Positions 20,254 through 30,564 of a stretch of 64,000 nucleotides of DNA are shown in pieces. The notes under the pieces were generated by a model, which was given only the letters and a program-made list of their open reading frames with translations, was not told the origin of the DNA and did no database searches. The first letter of the stretch is position 1. Each line of letters opens with the position of its first letter. A program made the position numbers and the translations under genes. Origin of the DNA: Mesostigma viride (lineage: Eukaryota > Streptophyta > Mesostigmatophyceae > Mesostigmatales > Mesostigmataceae); assembly GCA_009746045.1 (NCBI GenBank), contig RPFO01000366.1:572625-636624 (forward strand), written 5' to 3'.

Positions 20254-20742
20254 ATGACGAGACGCGGCTCTGTCACTAATTCCAAGGTCCGCCGCCGCGC
20301 ACACAGGGTGCGCGCCTCCGACGAGACGGGTAAGAGTAGCGGCGCCCCGCGGCGCCCCCGATTCTCTACATCGACAGCCCGGATGACGTACACCCCTCCC
20401 CGGGCACGGCCGAAGCGGTCCAGGGCGCCTGCTCCTGCCAACCCTCCCCCTCGCCCCCCCGCCCCTCCTCCCAGGCGCACGCCATTTATCGATCTCACGC
20501 GCGACATCATCGACCTCACAGGAGACGATGACGATGTCCAAGTGGTCCCGCCCCCGCCCCCGCCGCGCCCGTTGTCGCTAGCCGAACAGTGGCCGAGCAG
20601 GCGTCTCCCTCCCACTTGGCGCTTCGAGCTCCCGAGCCAGAAAACCTACCTCTCCAACACGCCCCGCTCGAACACCGCTTCCTCTTCGCTTATGCCGCCC
20701 CCCCGCCGCGCACCGTCCGCCCTGTTCGCACCGATACGATGA
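20254..20742 (+). CDS. basic Pro-rich protein with SUMO-interaction-like motif
   Basis: 162 aa from the ATG at 20254; ACATATAAG lies 8 bases upstream. The N-terminus is Arg-rich and the middle Pro-rich. At about residue 88 it has DIIDLTGDDDD: a hydrophobic core followed by acids, the form of SUMO-interaction motifs (compare IDLT cores in RNF4-type proteins). The same motif is in the genes at 40903 (twice) and 55790. A role in host SUMO/nuclear-body interaction is inferred from the motif only. Confidence 0.55.
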   Translation: MTRRGSVTNSKVRRRAHRVRASDETGKSSGAPRRPRFSTSTARMTYTPPRARPKRSRAPAPANPPPRPPAPPPRRTPFIDLTRDIIDLTGDDDDVQVVPPPPPPRPLSLAEQWPSRRLPPTWRFELPSQKTYLSNTPRSNTASSSLMPPPRRAPSALFAPIR

Positions 20743-20967
20743 GCTACAAGCGCCTGCAGGCCAAGAGGAGGGGGCGTTGGCTACCGGGGTGAGAAGAATG
20801 CGAAGGTTACTGTTGGCCCGCCTCCGAAGGCCCGACCCGCTGGTCCTGGACCAGCCCTTGGAGGCTCCGGATGCCCTCGTCCTGTGCACGGCGCAACGAG
20901 ACGAGCGCCCCTTGCAGCGACCCCTGCACCTCCTGCCTACGAGCGTGTATTGCTGGCACCGCACCAT
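20578..20967 (-). CDS. small Cys/Arg-rich zinc-motif protein
   Basis: From the ATG at 20967 the product starts MVRCQQYTLVGRRCRGRCKG and continues to C-x2-H (CAVH). This C...T..G..C....C..H pattern is shared with the plus-strand gene at 21097 (MAKCTGKTQSGRGCRNMC ... CAIH) and loosely with 35456 and 38817. The C-terminal part overlaps the end of the gene at 20254 on the other strand, so the real end is uncertain. Role unknown; a zinc-stabilised module is inferred. Confidence 0.45.
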   Translation of the reverse strand: MVRCQQYTLVGRRCRGRCKGRSSRCAVHRTRASGASKGWSRTSGSGLRRRANSNLRILLTPVANAPSSWPAGACSSSYRCEQGGRCAAGGRHKRRGSGVRAGRVGEVGFLARELEAPSGRETPARPLFG

Positions 20968-21096
20968 GATGGCGCGTAACTGTCTCATAGAAAAAAACAC
21001 GCGGTCCTGCCGGTCACGGTGTGCGGCCGGCTTCCGAAGCCAGCTCCCTCCGAGTCTGCATTAAAAAATCTCTGTATTACTCCAGACGCGACAGTG

Positions 21097-21466
21097 ATGG
21101 CAAAGTGCACAGGAAAAACGCAGTCGGGGCGGGGGTGCCGTAACATGTGCCGCCCGGGTCAGGGCAGGTGCGCGATCCACCGCCGCCCCAGGCAACACGA
21201 TGTCCGCGCCAAGAAGTCGGTCGGCCCCCCAAGCCGGTGACCCCGGGAAGTTGTGGGATGCGCCGTTCAGCCCCTATTCCAATGTTGTCGATATGCAGAT
21301 CACCAACCTCTCGCGGATCCTCGCGTATGAGGGGGATCGTCTTGATAAGGCCCACGCAGATGACATCCGAGAGCTAATTAATCGTCTCACACAACATCGA
21401 TCGACTCTCAATACGTCCACATCACAGCACTTCCCGCCGTCGAGCCTGTATCGCGTAGGCGGCTAG
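21097..21466 (+). CDS. small zinc-motif protein, possibly two overlapping frames
   Basis: The ATG at 21097 gives MAKCTGKTQSGRGCRNMC ... RCAIHRR, the same small Cys/His motif as at 20967, and stops at 21240. A second frame from 21200 to 21466 encodes a protein-like helical segment (NVVDMQITNLSRILAYEGDR). The two overlap by 41 bases and could be one protein joined by a frameshift or two genes. It resembles the small C..T..G..C...C..H domain of various viral and cellular proteins; function unknown. Confidence 0.5.
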
Positions 21467-21519
21467 GATCGAGGCGGACAAAAAAGTAATCTCAGCCATA
21501 GGTATACGCTCGATCGGAG

Positions 21520-24275
21520 ATGGCGATGAATCTCGACACCCTCAGCTACCTGCGCTCGTCCAAGGTGTACACTACGGCGATCGTGGGCGACGACAACCCC
21601 AACGCGACGGTGCGGAACCTGGAGTTGAAGTCCCTGGACAGCATCGTGCTGAAGCCCAACGGGGGCCTCGGCGCGCACGCCCTGAAGAGGTTCAAGGTGA
21701 TCGGCAGCACGCAGATCGACGGCGCGCTGCAGGTGGACGACCTCCTGTTGGACGGCCGCGCGCTGACCACGTCGGCGGGGACGCTGGCGCTGAGCTCTGG
21801 CGGCGCGGCCTCGAACGCGCTCCAGGTGGGCGGCGTGACGGTCACCGACGCCTCCGTCGCCCCGGTCACCGCCAACGCCAACCTGACGCTTTCCCCCAAC
21901 GGCACGGGTTCGGTGGCGATGGACAACGTGCGCGTGAAGGGCGGCGCGGTGACCACTTCCACCGGCGCGCTGGCGCTGAGCTCGGGCGGCGCTTCCACTA
22001 ACGCGCTCCAGGTGGGCGGGGTCACGGTGACGGACGCGTCGGTGTCGACCTCTACGGGCAACGGCAACCTGACCCTGGCCAGCAACGGCACCGGCTCCGT
22101 GCTCCTGGACAACGTGAAGGTGAAGACCTCGGGCATCAGCAACAACGTGGCCAACGCGGACCTGACGCTCTCGTCCAACGGCACCGGGTCGGTGGTGATC
22201 GACGGCGTGAAGGTGAAGACCGCGGGCATCACCACCAGCAGCGGCACGCTCTCTCTGACCTCCGCGGGGGCGGTGGCCAACCGTGTGGACGTGGGCGGCA
22301 TCACTGTGACTAACAACAGCATCAGCACCGGCAGCTCCAGCGTGGCGGTCGCCAAGGACCTGACCCTGACCAGCACTGCGGGCGGCAGCGGCAAGGTGAC
22401 GACCTCGGCGGGCAATCTGGAGCTGACCAGCGCGAGCGGCACGGTGGCCGTCACGGGCGCGCTCACGGTGTCGGGGGCGGTTGCAGGCGCCAGCAGTATT
22501 ACTAGCACGGGCAACACGGTGGTGGGCGGCAACCTGCGTGTGGCGGGCATGATCGACAGCACCAACGCCAGTGGGAAGCTGGAGATCGCTGACAAGGCGG
22601 TCAACCTGGGTAAGCAGACGGTGTTCGAGAGCGTTATGGACTTTCCCTTTACCACGACAGGCAGCGCATCGACGGTGGCAAACACGATCAGCAACGGGAT
22701 TTATGCCCAATGCGGTCAAGGCGCCAACATCGCGAACGGTGGTGTGACCATGCAGGCTGGATCTAACCAAAACGCCAGGGTTTCCTTCTTCTACAACACC
22801 GTCAACACGCCCATCCCCACCGACCTGCTGGACTTCAGCCAAAACAACATTGAACTCAGCGCCAAATATACCCTTGCGGGCCTCCTTCTTAACAATTACA
22901 ACTTCTTCGGTATCGAGCAGACGACTGTCGCGCCATACCCGTACTTTAGGCTATACACCGCCACTGGAGGAGCGATGAAGGTCGAGACCCGTAATGCTGC
23001 TGGGACGGTTACATCTTTCACGTCCGACGCGGTCAATTGGTTTAACACGGTCACCAATTACGTCCTCTCTATGTCGTTCACCGCGTCGGGTGGGGGGTGT
23101 CGGTATCTCTCTCGTTCACCAAGAACGGGGGCGCGTCCATTCCCGTCACGTTCTCCGGCAGCCCTTCTCTTTCTCTCGGTACTTGCTTCCTGTCCGCCCC
23201 CTCCGTTATCGTTGTAGGCAATGTGGGCTTGCAATACGGCGGCGATAACTATTACGTGGACAATGTGACGGCTAGTAAGAACGGTGTCGCGTCGAACGCG
23301 GGCTCCGAAAACGCCGGCCTGTTCGTGGACGGCAGCGCCTCCTTTGGCAACCGCGCCCTCACCTGGCACATGGGCGCCGCCGAGGCCTCGCAGGACAAGG
23401 GCGACCACACCGGCTCCTACTGGCACCTGGAGGGAGGGCAGCTGCTGCTCTCTCGCACCATCACCGCCGCCGACCGCGAGGCGCCCGGCACCAACGTCTC
23501 GCTCGCCTCGCTCGCAAGCGGTGCTGACACGTATCGGTGGGAGTTCACTGGGTCGGCGGACAGCACGGTCGGAACGCCCGCGAAATCCTTCACTACTGGC
23601 GGGGGCGTGACGGTGGCGGACGGCGTGCTGAAGGTGGGAAGCGGCACCAGTTCGTCCGTGAGCGGCATGCCCATCGGAACGTTCACCCTCATGCTGAAGG
23701 TGTTCCCCCAACAAGACATGTCCACCCCGACGGGCGGTTACAAAGACCTACTGGAGTACGGGTTCACCGACGTGAGGGTGCGTAACGACGGTCGCCTGGA
23801 ATTTTACGATGGGATGACCCGCGTCGTGACCTCGGCGACGGTGGGCGACCAACCGTTCCATCTCGCCATCACGAACGAGGGGTCCTCTTTCAAGGTGTAC
23901 AAGGACGGCGAGCTGATCGGCAGCTCCAGCACCAGCGACATCGCGATCGGCAGCGCCACTTTGAGGCTGTACGCGGGGTCCCTGGGATGGTCCGTGTGGT
24001 ACGATGACGTGCGATTCGTGTCCGGCCAGGCGCTGACCTCGTCCACCACGATGCTGTACGGGTGGCGGGAGATGTACGCGGGCAGCCAGACGGTGACGTA
24101 CGGGTTCCGCATCTCTAACAACGAGGGGCTGCAGCTGGTGAAGGTGCGTGGTTCTGGCGGCAACGGGTGGGTGGGCGTGAACCCCGCTCCCAACACGATC
24201 ACGTCCAGCAACAGCATGGGCGCCATCGGGTCCGCCACCGCGTCCGTCATCAGCGAGAGCCAGATGTCATTCTAG
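21520..24275 (+). CDS. fibre-like repeat protein, one frameshift
   Basis: ATG at 21520 with GGTATACGC 13 bases upstream. Residues 1-350 are repeats of about 30-50 residues rich in Gly, Ser, Thr and Val (SNALQVGGVTVTDAS; NLTLSSNGTGSV), typical of beta-solenoid or phage-fibre shafts. The frame breaks in a G run at about 23095 and resumes to 24275. The C-terminal 200 residues, with FTLMLKVFP, WYDDVRFV and TMLYGWREMYA, look like a concanavalin/LamG-type beta sandwich and match the minus-strand paralogue at 25689-28050. Likely a virion surface fibre; role in attachment is inferred. Confidence 0.65.
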
Positions 24276-24333
24276 TTTACGAGGGGTTATGTAGCGGACT
24301 CGTGATTTTTTTCGCGCGCGTGTATTGTGTTTG

Positions 24334-24555
24334 ATGCCTACGACATCACCATTGCGTTTGTACTGCGGTATGAAAGCGCCTCCGCCCTCAGGGACGAAGT
24401 ACGGCACGCAGGCGTACTGTTTGCGCAAGGGGCAGCTCCGGCTGTGGGGCCAGCGGCGGGTACAGGAGGCGGCGCTGGCCTCGGTCATGGCGGCCGGCAG
24501 GAAGTCGAGGGGCGGGCGGAGTCGCAGCGGAGGGTCGACGAGGCGGAGGACGTGA
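24334..24555 (+). CDS. small conserved NCLDV-type protein
   Basis: 73 aa from the ATG at 24334. The core YCGMKAPPPSGTKYGTQAYC followed by LRKGQ resembles a short motif common in large DNA viruses (CGN ... G..YGT...CL.KG). Basic C-terminus. It lies tail-to-tail with the next minus-strand gene with no gap. Function is unknown in the family; the match is from memory of the motif. Confidence 0.5.
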   Translation: MPTTSPLRLYCGMKAPPPSGTKYGTQAYCLRKGQLRLWGQRRVQEAALASVMAAGRKSRGGRSRSGGSTRRRT

Positions 24556-25439
24556 TCAGTCCAGCACGATGGGGTTGTCCGCGCCCCCGAGCGGGGGCGG
24601 CCTGTGCCTGCTGGCAAACGCCTCGTAGTCCTCTGGGTCGACCCACTTCTGTTTCTTCCTGAGTTGATCCTCCCACGGGCCTCGTGAAGGGCCGGGGAAG
24701 CTTGGGGGAGGGTAAAGTAAGTCTTCTATCTTTTTGTCCAATACCCGGATTCGCGCCTCTGAATCGGGAGTTCGGGGTTCATACGACAACAGACGGCGCT
24801 CCTCGAGTGCTTGCATCATCCGATTCCTCTCAGGTAGGTCAGAGGGACCCGCTTGTGACGGTTTAGGAATAGAGGGGGGGGGGAAAGGGACCAGGGGGCG
24901 AACGCGGGGCCGGTGTATCGTACACGGGCGGCAGGCGCCTTGCCAGCATGGGACGCAACGGAGGCCCGCGGCGGCGGCGGGGGTTCTGCCCTGGAGCGCT
25001 TCGGCGGCGGGACCGGCGCGTCTTCCCCGGTTCCCCGATCGAGCAGGGACAGGGCTTTGTTTAGCCGAGCCTCCAGCCCCGCCGACGGCAACCCGTTGGC
25101 CTGCGCCTCTTGGATCGCGGCCAGGATGCGGTGTACTTTGTCCTCGTCTACTACCTGGGCTGTCTGTCCAGGTCGGCGCGACAAGTCTGGTGCCGGCGTC
25201 GCAGGAAACAGTTCTCGTTTTACTGACCGCACTGCTGGTTCTCGCTTTACTGATGGTGCCTGCGCTGCAGGTACCCGCTTGACCGCGCTGCTGGCCTCCT
25301 TCTTCATATCGGCGAGGGCGGCGCGGGATTCCGTCAATTGCGTTTCCAGTATGGCGCGTTCGTGGGGTGCTAGGGTTTTCCTTCTGAGCATGGTGGCCGC
25401 TTGCTGTATCAGGAGATTCAGTCTTGCCTCGTTCGACAT
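24556..25439 (-). CDS. charged coiled-coil protein ending in IVLD, one frameshift
   Basis: ATG at 25439 (MSNEARLNLLIQQAATMLRR). A helical region with LAPHERAILETQLTE is followed by a Lys/Pro-rich linker. A run of nine or ten G at about 24875 breaks the frame; the next frame continues with a helical segment and ends in ADNPIVLD at 24556. LAPHERAILETQL resembles LRPQERQRLERTLKEAL in the protein at 40903-43231, so the two may be paralogues. The hydrophobic-acid end IVLD could also bind SUMO-like partners. Role unknown. Confidence 0.5.
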
Positions 25440-25688
25440 CCCGACGCTCGATCGTACTCTGAGCGCCGATATTTTTGAGCTCTGCGTGGATTGAATGCAT
25501 GAATGATAACGCGGGTGTTTGCTGCCTCATTCGTTGTTTTATTAAAATCAAATAAAGATCAATTAGACGAAATCACGAGTTACGACTCTACATGCAATTC
25601 CTCATCAGTGACAGACAGGCCTAGTACAGTAATCTGCAATTAATTCATCACGACAATCAATGATCATTCATTAGAAACATCAGAAACA
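25440..25688. other. AT-rich intergenic region
   Basis: No gene. It contains repeated CATCA/GATCA words and direct repeats such as ATTAGAAACATCAGAAACATCAG near 25670. It probably holds the promoter of the minus-strand gene at 25439 and the 3' end of the fibre paralogue. Confidence 0.5.
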
Positions 25689-28050
25689 TCAGTTGAGAGA
25701 CTCGAGCAGGACGGAGACCCGGGAGTCGCCGACGGTGCCCATGGAGTTGCTGGCGGTGATGGTGTTGGGCGCTGGCCTGGCCAGCACGCGGCTGGTGGCA
25801 CCTGACCCGCGCACCTTGACGAGCTGCATGCTCTCGTCGTCGGCGATGCGGAACCCGTAGGTGACGATCTCGGGGGCGGCGTACATCTCCCTCCAGCCGT
25901 AGAGCATGGTGTTGGCGGCGGTCAGCGCCTGGCCGGCGACGAAGCGGACGTCGTCGTACCAGACCTCGCCGACGTAGCCTCCGTTGAGGACGAGCGCTGG
26001 GTTGGGGCCGAGGAGACCGTTGGCGGAGGACGCGGCGAGCGCGCCGTCCACGTAGAACTTGACCTCGGTTCCGCTGACGGTGATGCAGAGGACGAAGGGG
26101 TCGGCGTGCATGGGCGTGTTCGTGACGATGGCGGCGTTGGCGCCGTCGGAGAAGGCCAGATATCCTCCCGCCGCGACCTGGACCTGGATGTATCCATACA
26201 TGAGCAGGTCGGTGAGGAGGGTGAGGGTGGCGAGGTCGAACTGGGGCATGACCTTCATCACGAGGGAGAAGGTGCCGGTGATGCCGAGGTTCTGGACTTG
26301 GTCGAACTGCGATCCGGACAGCTTGAGCACCCCTCCGGCCACGGAGCCGTTTCCGGCGAAGCTGGCGGTGGGGCGCCGACGGTGCTGTCCTTGGAGGCGG
26401 AGAACTCCCAGCGGTAGGTGTCGCTGCCGGAGGCGAGCTCGGACAGCTTGACGTTGGTGCCTGGCGCGAGGCGCTCGGCACTGGCGATGGTGCGCGAGAA
26501 CATGAGCTGTCCGCCCTCGACGTGCCAGTAGGATCCGGTGAAGTCTCCCTTCTCCTGGGACGCCTCTCCGGCGCCCATGTTCCATGTGATGGCGCGTGGG
26601 GCGTAGGCGGGGTTGCCGGCCACGATCACACCGCCGCCGTTGGACTTGGTGTTGTCTGTGGCGCCGGTGCCGAGGGTGACTGTCTTGTCCTCGATGCGCA
26701 GGTTGGTCTCGGTGGTGGTGATGCTGTTGATGGCGCCGTCGACCTGCAGCTCGCCGACGATCTTGACGACACCGCCGGCGGGGGCTAGCTCGAGGTTGCC
26801 TGCGGATGTGGTGACCTTGCCGCTGCCGCCCGCGGTGGAGGTGAGCACGAGGTCCTTCTTGACGTCGACGGAAACGACGGCGTCCAGGGCGAGCACGTTC
26901 TGGTCGGTGCTGATGGTCTGGTTGGTGATGGTGACGTCCTCGATGTCGACGTCGCCGTTATGCGAGGTGAGGGAGAGGGTTCCGGCGGAGGTGGTGACGG
27001 CGCTGTCCATGAACCTGACGTTCTCGACCTGCACGGCGGAGGTGGCGCCGGCGGTGAGGGACAGGTCGGCATCCGCGGAGACGGTGAGTGCGGAGTCGGT
27101 GAAGATGACGTTCTCGACCTGCACGGTTCCGGCGGCGGAGGCCAGCGTCAGGGCCCCGGAGGTGGTGTCGACGGCGTTGTCGGTGATCTTGACGTTCTCG
27201 AGGACGACGGAGTGGGTGGCTCCGGCGGTCAGGGAGATGTCCGCGTCGGCGGATGCGGTGAGGGCGGAGTCGGTGAAGATGACGTTCTCGACCTGCACGG
27301 TTCCGGCGGCGGAGGCGATGGTGAGGGCCCCGGAGGTGGTGTCGACGGCGTTGTCGGTGATCTTCACGTTCTCGAGGACGACGGAGTGGGTGGCGCCGGC
27401 GGTCAGGGAGATGTCGGCGTCACCGTCAACGGTGAGGGCGGAGTTGGTGAAGATGACGTCCTCGATCTGCACGGTGCCGGCGGCGGAGGTGAGCTCCAGA
27501 GGTCCCGAGGCGGTGCTGACGACGCCGTCGGTGAAGGTGACGCTCTCGACCTGCACGGTGCCGGACTCGGCGGTGAGGGCGAGGGTGCCGGAGGAGGTGC
27601 TGACGGTGTTGTCTGTCAGCTTGACGCCCTCCACCAGGACGGAGGAGGTGGCGCCGGCGGCGAGGACCAGGTTGACGTCGGTGGCGGGCGCCATCTGGTT
27701 GTCGGTGAATACGACGTCCTCCACCCGCACGCTCTGGGCGGCGCTGAGGGACATGACGTTGTTGTGGTGGCGATGGCGCTGTTGTTGAAGGTGAGGTCCT
27801 GGATCTTGGGCGTGCCGGAGAAGGTGAACTCGCCGACGGTGAGCTTGCCGGTGATGTTGGTGTCTCCGATGACGTTGACGATCTTGGTGGCGTGGGAGCC
27901 GGATCCCCCGTTGGGCTTGATGACGATCCGCTCCTGCGCCTGGACTGTCAGGTCCTTGACGGTGGCGCTGCCGGAACTGTCGCCCATGATCTCATTGGTG
28001 AGCATGCGGCGGACCTTGGACGCCCCGAGGTTCTCGCACAGAGTCGCCAT
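25689..28050 (-). CDS. fibre-like repeat protein, paralogue of 21520 gene, two frameshifts
   Basis: ATG at 28050. The first 90 residues parallel those of the 21520 product (both have RSSKV/GASKV, ATVRNLEL/ATVKDLTV and IVLKPNGG/IVIKPNGG). After a break near 27765 comes a shaft of near-identical repeats: VENVIFTDSALT and SVVLENVKITDNAVDTTSGA recur. A second break lies in a C run near 26375, then a C-terminal beta-sandwich with WYDDVRFV and TMLYGWREMYA like the paralogue. A GTACAGTATAC element lies about 17 bases before the ATG. Likely a virion fibre. The pair converge as inverted duplicates on either side of 24334-25439. Confidence 0.65.
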
Positions 28051-28138
28051 GGTGTTCGCGTGTATACTGTACACAGAGAAAAAAAAAGGATCCCGGAGCG
28101 CACACAAAATGGCGGGTGTAGGGTAGATATACAGAGGG

Positions 28139-29278
28139 ATGCCGGACACGCGCCTTTTCACAAGACGCTCGATGGAGGTGGCCGAACGGCTGGTCAAGCA
28201 GGCGGGGGGGGGTCTCTCAAGTACTACACGAACCACACGGTGGTCGCCTCTCCGGACGCGCGCGTGATGGAGGCGCAGTTCTCCACGCAGACGCGGCCGT
28301 TCCATCACAACCCGGGGGTGACGGTGGCGCACTCGCGCGTGTTCGCGTCCCGGGCGTTCAAGAGGGGGGAGGTGGTAGGCCACCGCGCGGGGCTGCTGCG
28401 GTGCGCCCCCCTTGAGGGGCTGCGGAAGGACTGGCGCCGGCCGCACCTCGCGCGTCTGTGCGTCACCGAGACGTCGGTGGTCTACATCGACTGCGGGGTG
28501 TACGGGAACGAGTTCTCTTTCCTCAGGGCGGGGCGGGGCAACTTGGCGGAGGAGATTCGCGACCACCGTGTCGCGCTGGTGGCGACGCGGGCTGTGCGCG
28601 CGGGCGAGGAGCTGACCCTTTCTCCCTCGCGGGGGGCGGCGGCGGGGGTCTGCCCCCCACTGCCCGGCTCGACGGACGCGCGGTACCCGTACACGGCCTC
28701 GGCCGAGGCGCTGGCCGCCAGGGTGAGGGGCAGCCCCCGCGACGACTTGCGGTATTACACGACCGCGAACGTGGTGTACTCGCCCGACAAGCTGGCGATG
28801 GAGGCGCAGTTCGCCGTCCAGCCGCAGTCGCCCGCGGAGGGGGTGGAGGTGCGCGTGGTGTCCCGCCCCGGGCACCCTGCACGGTCAGCGTGGGCTGTTC
28901 ACCACCCGGCCTTTCAAGAAGGGGGCGCGGATCGGGTTCTACAGCGGGCTGCTGAAATGCCACGACAAGGACGGCAGGGGGGACGAGATCATCCTCAAAC
29001 GGGACGAGGGGGAGGACGAGATGTACTTTGCGGACCTGCACGACGCGTCGGGCTCGTTCGCGTTCGTGGACGGGCTGGAGTACGGCAACGAGTTCCGGTA
29101 CATGAACGACCCCAGGGGCATGCACGGGGTGCGGTCGAACGCGGCCTTGGTCCGCGATACCAGCGGGGGTCAGCTTCGGATCGCGGTGGAGGCGACGAGG
29201 GACATCGGGAGCGGGAAGGAGCTGCTGATCGAGTACGGGGACGAGTATTGGGCGCGCATCGGGAGGAACAAGCTCTAG
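28139..29278 (+). CDS. tandem SET-like domain protein, two frameshifts
   Basis: ATG at 28139 (MPDTRLFTRRSMEVAERLVK); a G run at 28207 breaks the frame and another C/G run near 28880 does so again. The reconstructed order shows an internal duplication: S-EVAERLVK/S-EALAARVRG, then KYYTNHTVV/RYYTTANVV, then a SET-like unit. The second unit has RGLFTTRPFKKG, YGNEFRYMNDPRG and GKELLIEYGDEYW, the start, middle and end motifs of SET methyltransferases; the usual NHxxxPN is replaced by YMNDPRG. The first unit is more divergent. Protein lysine methylation is possible; catalytic competence is uncertain. Confidence 0.6.
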
Positions 29279-29283
29279 CCTAG

Positions 29284-29868
29284 CTAGGGCCTCCTCGACG
29301 ACGCGAGCTCGATGAGTATGGCGAACGTGTCCCCCTCCAGATTGAGCAGGGTGCGCGTGGGGGCGGGCAGGGCGTAGAGCTCCAGCCGCAGGGTCTGCAC
29401 GCTGGGGATGGGCGGGGTGAACACGGCGGCGTCGTCCATGGGCGAGTGGGGGGCGTACAGCTCGACGCCGTTGGGCACGATGGCGAAGTGCGCCTTGCCC
29501 GCGAAGAAGTTCCTGGGGCGCATGGCGGCGTCGTGGGCGGGGTCGTCCTCGTACCCTACGCAGACGGTCCTGGCGGCGCAGTCCGCGTCGGCTACGGTGG
29601 CGATCTTGGGCCTCATCCCCGACGCGCTGGGGATGGCGGTCTGCACCTTTTCTACCTCGCGGTCGCCCAGACGCAGGGAGATGGCCGTGCACGTCTCGGA
29701 GGCCGCCGGGACCTGGGCGTACACGAGCCGGCAGGCCTCCACGTTTAGCACGGGGGAGGGGAGGTTGAAGGTGGTGTAGCCCTCTCTGTTCGTCCCGGTG
29801 ACGAGGACCCTGTGCGTGTTCTGGGCCGGCGGCACGGCCATCGGGTTGGTGGCTTGCAGCGACGACAT
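29284..29868 (-). CDS. hypothetical beta-rich protein, likely virion component
   Basis: 194 aa, intact, ATG at 29868 with CTGTACAG 9 bases upstream. Start MSSLQATNPMAVPPAQNTHR; the rest alternates hydrophobic strands and turns without membrane segments. It lies in the structural cluster and shares the GTACAG-like leader element with the fibre genes, so a virion role is inferred. No family recognised. Confidence 0.6.
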   Translation of the reverse strand: MSSLQATNPMAVPPAQNTHRVLVTGTNREGYTTFNLPSPVLNVEACRLVYAQVPAASETCTAISLRLGDREVEKVQTAIPSASGMRPKIATVADADCAARTVCVGYEDDPAHDAAMRPRNFFAGKAHFAIVPNGVELYAPHSPMDDAAVFTPPIPSVQTLRLELYALPAPTRTLLNLEGDTFAILIELASSRRP

Positions 29869-30253
29869 GGTGTCCTCTGTACAGTAAGACGAGCAGGTTT
29901 ATTTCTCACCGGGATACATGCGCGCCGTTGGCATGCACGGGATGGACGCGACCGGACAGCGGTACGCGCTCCCCTGCTATTCGCACGCCCCGCCTCCCGT
30001 GACGGCGACCCTCCTGCGTTGGGCTCTCGTCGTCGAAAAAAAAATGGGAGACAAGGACAGAGGCGGTAGGGACATGGGTTGCGCGGTGTCGGTGGCGGCC
30101 GGGGAGGATCGGCGCATGGACACGGTCCGGTGCGGGGGCATCTACCCCTCGCCCCCCTCGCAGGCGGCGGACACGCTGGAGGGACAGGACGAGGTGGAGG
30201 GCCGGGGGTGCCAAGGGCGGACAGAAAAATATGCAAGCCAAGGGTACTGAGTT
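29869..30253 (+). other. intergenic region with weak ORF at 30041-30250
   Basis: A 69-codon frame starts at the ATG at 30041 right after an A9 run and ends at 30250, but composition and lack of features do not distinguish it from chance. The region holds the back-to-back leaders of the genes at 29868 and 30254; GGGTACTGAG lies 10 bases before the latter's ATG. Confidence 0.3.
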
Positions 30254-30535
30254 ATGGCGACTCCGTTGTCCTTTTTCTCTTCTCCGGCAAGCGCGACCAA
30301 GCCGGTCATCCTGGCGGACGCGGTCTCGTACCCGGACAGCGTGGCGTTCGCTCTCTCGCAGACGTTCGACCCCTGGCCGATCGCGCACTACCACCGCAGC
30401 AACTACAACACGGGGGACGAGGCGCCGGCGCCGGCGGGGGCGGGCACGGGCACGGGGGGCCTGCACGCGGTGCTGCAGTCCATCTTCTCGGACGACAACA
30501 CGTCCAAGTTTTTCCGCCGCGCGTCGCCGGTGTAG
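30254..30535 (+). CDS. small hypothetical virion-cluster protein
   Basis: 93 aa, MATPLSFFSSPASATKPVIL at the start, Gly/Ala-rich middle, ending KFFRRASPV. No membrane segment or known domain. GTACTG lies 10 bases upstream of the ATG. First gene of a plus-strand run (30254, 30565, 31384) with short gaps, so probably co-expressed structural genes. Confidence 0.55.
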   Translation: MATPLSFFSSPASATKPVILADAVSYPDSVAFALSQTFDPWPIAHYHRSNYNTGDEAPAPAGAGTGTGGLHAVLQSIFSDDNTSKFFRRASPV

Positions 30536-30564
30536 GAATTTCTTTTGTCTAGAGGATAGTATAG

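Noticed and set aside
21463-22842. 459-codon and 382-codon minus frames
   Set aside because: Antisense shadows of the repetitive fibre gene; their repeats only mirror its repeats.
22994-23248. separate gene over the fibre frameshift
   Set aside because: It only bridges the frame break in the first fibre gene; the flanking frames are clearly one protein.
26613-28126. long plus frames opposite the second fibre gene
   Set aside because: Repeats follow the minus-strand shaft repeats; the minus frame has the folded C-terminal domain and the paralogue.
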